A stretch of DNA of 64,000 bases from Candidatus Trichofilum aggregatum (GTDB lineage Bacteria; Chloroflexota; Anaerolineae; Promineifilales; Promineifilaceae). The translations under genes were made by a program, and so were the position numbers. This document shows, one piece after another, positions 63,148 to 64,000 of this stretch (position 1 is its first letter; each line of letters opens with the position of its first letter). The notes under the pieces were generated by a model that was given only the letters and a program-made list of their open reading frames with translations, searched no databases and had not been told where the DNA came from. The stretch is taken from assembly GCA_016716885.1 (NCBI GenBank), contig JADJUV010000006.1:51367-115366 (forward strand), written 5' to 3'.

Positions 63148-64000
63148 ATGTCTGAGCAGTGGTATCTCGACACGGTATTCTACGAACTTTATTTACGAGC
63201 GTTGCAGGACAGCAACGACGATGGTCACGGCGATTTTCGCGGGGCGATGCGCCGCCTCGATTACATTAAATCATTGGGGGTGGAGTGCATCTGGATTTTG
63301 CCCCACTACCCGTCCCCCCTGGCCGATGATGGCTACGATGTGGCCGATTACACCGGGGTTCACCCCGATTATGGCACCCTGGAAGATTTCCAGGCCTTTG
63401 TCGCGGCCGCGCACGAGCGAGGTCTCCGGGTCATCATTGACCTGGTGATGAACCATTGCTCCGACCAACATCCCTGGTTCCAGGCCGCCCGCCAGGATCG
63501 CAACTCCCCCTATCACGATTACTTCGTCTGGAGCGACACTGGCGAAGAGTACGCCGACGCCCGCATCATCTTCCTCGACACAGAAAAATCAAACTGGACC
63601 TACGATGAAGTGGCCGGGCGTTATTTCTGGCATCGCTTCTACAGTAGTCAGCCCGACCTCAACTACGACAATCCCGCCGTCCACGAAGAGATGTTCAACA
63701 TCATCCGCTTCTGGCTGGACACGGGCGTAGACGGGTTCCGCGCCGACGCCGTGCCCTACCTGATTGAGCGCGAAGGCACGAACTGCGAGAACCTGCCCGA
63801 AACCCACGACTTCCTCAAAAAAGTCCGTCGGCTGATAGACAGTGAATACCCAGGCCGCGTCCTCATCGCCGAAGCCAACCAATGGCCCGATGATTTGCTG
63901 CCCTACTTTGGTGAGGGCGACGAATTCCACATCTGTTTCCACTTTCCCATCATGCCCCGGCTGTACATGGCCTTGAAACAGGCTGACAAAACCGCCATCG
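63148..64000 (+). CDS. GH13 trehalose synthase / maltose glucosyltransferase-like enzyme, 5' part
   Basis: ATG 63148 follows a strong AGGAGG at 63137-63142. The gene runs off the window after 284 codons. The start WYLDTVFYELYLRALQDSND, with DFRGAMRRLDYIKSLGVECIWILPHYPSPLADDGYDVADY, is typical of trehalose synthase (GH13_16). Conserved region I is DLVMNHCSDQHPWF. The nucleophile region is GVDGFRADAVPYL, and the acid/base Glu is in LIAEANQWPDD. The enzyme interconverts maltose and trehalose; a related alpha-glucosidase is possible until the rest is seen. It is probably cytoplasmic, as no signal peptide is present. Confidence 0.9.
   Translation, partial: MSEQWYLDTVFYELYLRALQDSNDDGHGDFRGAMRRLDYIKSLGVECIWILPHYPSPLADDGYDVADYTGVHPDYGTLEDFQAFVAAAHERGLRVIIDLVMNHCSDQHPWFQAARQDRNSPYHDYFVWSDTGEEYADARIIFLDTEKSNWTYDEVAGRYFWHRFYSSQPDLNYDNPAVHEEMFNIIRFWLDTGVDGFRADAVPYLIEREGTNCENLPETHDFLKKVRRLIDSEYPGRVLIAEANQWPDDLLPYFGEGDEFHICFHFPIMPRLYMALKQADKTAI

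Larger units (their letters stand above)
968..63410. repeat. Highly iterated palindrome GCGGCCGC dispersed over the whole window
   Basis: My hand count finds about 115 copies of the octamer GCGGCCGC between 968 and 63410, on average one per 550 bases. Most are extended to CGCGGCCGCG. Most lie in genes, in all three frames: Ala-Ala-Ala, (x)Arg-Pro-Arg and Gly-Arg. At about 56% GC, 2 to 3 copies are expected. Long gaps occur at 28866-32056, 32065-34044 and 21575-25333. The pattern resembles cyanobacterial HIP1 (GCGATCGC) in frequency and palindromy but not in sequence. Confidence 0.9.

Overview
The window looks like a chromosomal segment of a Chloroflexota bacterium, most likely of the Anaerolineae/Ardenticatenia type. 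I infer this from gene content and style, not from a search. The features behind it are very large secreted right-handed beta-helix proteins with NEW3/CARDB-like modules, LVIVD propellers, a PUCC-type MFS protein, a Flp pilin, a tmRNA tag ANTNARYNALPMAA, and dense GC-rich intergenic repeats. The most striking global property is an octamer palindrome, GCGGCCGC. By hand count it occurs about 115 times in 64 kb, usually as CGCGGCCGCG and mostly inside genes in all three reading frames. Roughly 2 to 3 copies would be expected by chance at about 56% GC. It behaves like a highly iterated palindrome, analogous to cyanobacterial HIP1 but with a different core.

Layout. 1-5353: end of a HIT-family gene, tmRNA (minus), a frameshifted methyltransferase, a 24-CxxC zinc-ribbon protein, and a minus-strand pair hpt / CCA-adding-like enzyme. 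5454-6741: thymidine kinase and an orphan HicB-like protein (minus). 6858-11504: galactose operon alpha-galactosidase, galT, galK. 11915-13286: tadA, tRNA-Ser(CGA) and a Flp-type pilin. 13710-26606: one 4298-residue secreted protein with eight beta-helix modules, eleven NEW3-like modules and a CARDB domain. 26745-28439: HAD phosphatase, phytol/dolichol-kinase-like membrane protein and a tRNA for selenocysteine (all minus). 28587-33893: GCS2 glutamate-cysteine ligase, hexapeptide acyltransferase, polyprenyl-linked GT2 and a B12-binding radical SAM enzyme. 34102-39604: broken O-antigen ligase, BNR/sialidase-like surface protein, cNMP-binding protein and a small conserved protein. 39982-47123 (all minus): PUCC transporter, MerR-like regulator, DUF2332, YihY and an LVIVD surface protein. 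47653-48765: rplU, rpmA, and an L31 fused to an alpha-CTD-like domain, behind a consensus promoter and leader hairpin. 48962-64000: MFS permease, a lipoprotein alpha-2-macroglobulin, three secreted proteins including an M36 protease, AraC and VOC proteins, and the start of a trehalose-synthase-like GH13 gene.

How the parts fit. The window mixes housekeeping (translation, purine and thymidine salvage, tRNA maturation) with galactose use and a heavy investment in exported surface proteins. Several exported proteins share a YLP-(L/I/F)-I signature near the C-terminus. Intergenic spaces are filled with short inverted-repeat elements: at least four families, one copy with an 11-bp target duplication. 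Six genes are each split by a one-base deletion in a short homopolymer or GC tract, which points to assembly error. The O-antigen ligase instead carries two insertions of low-complexity repeat and is probably truly broken.
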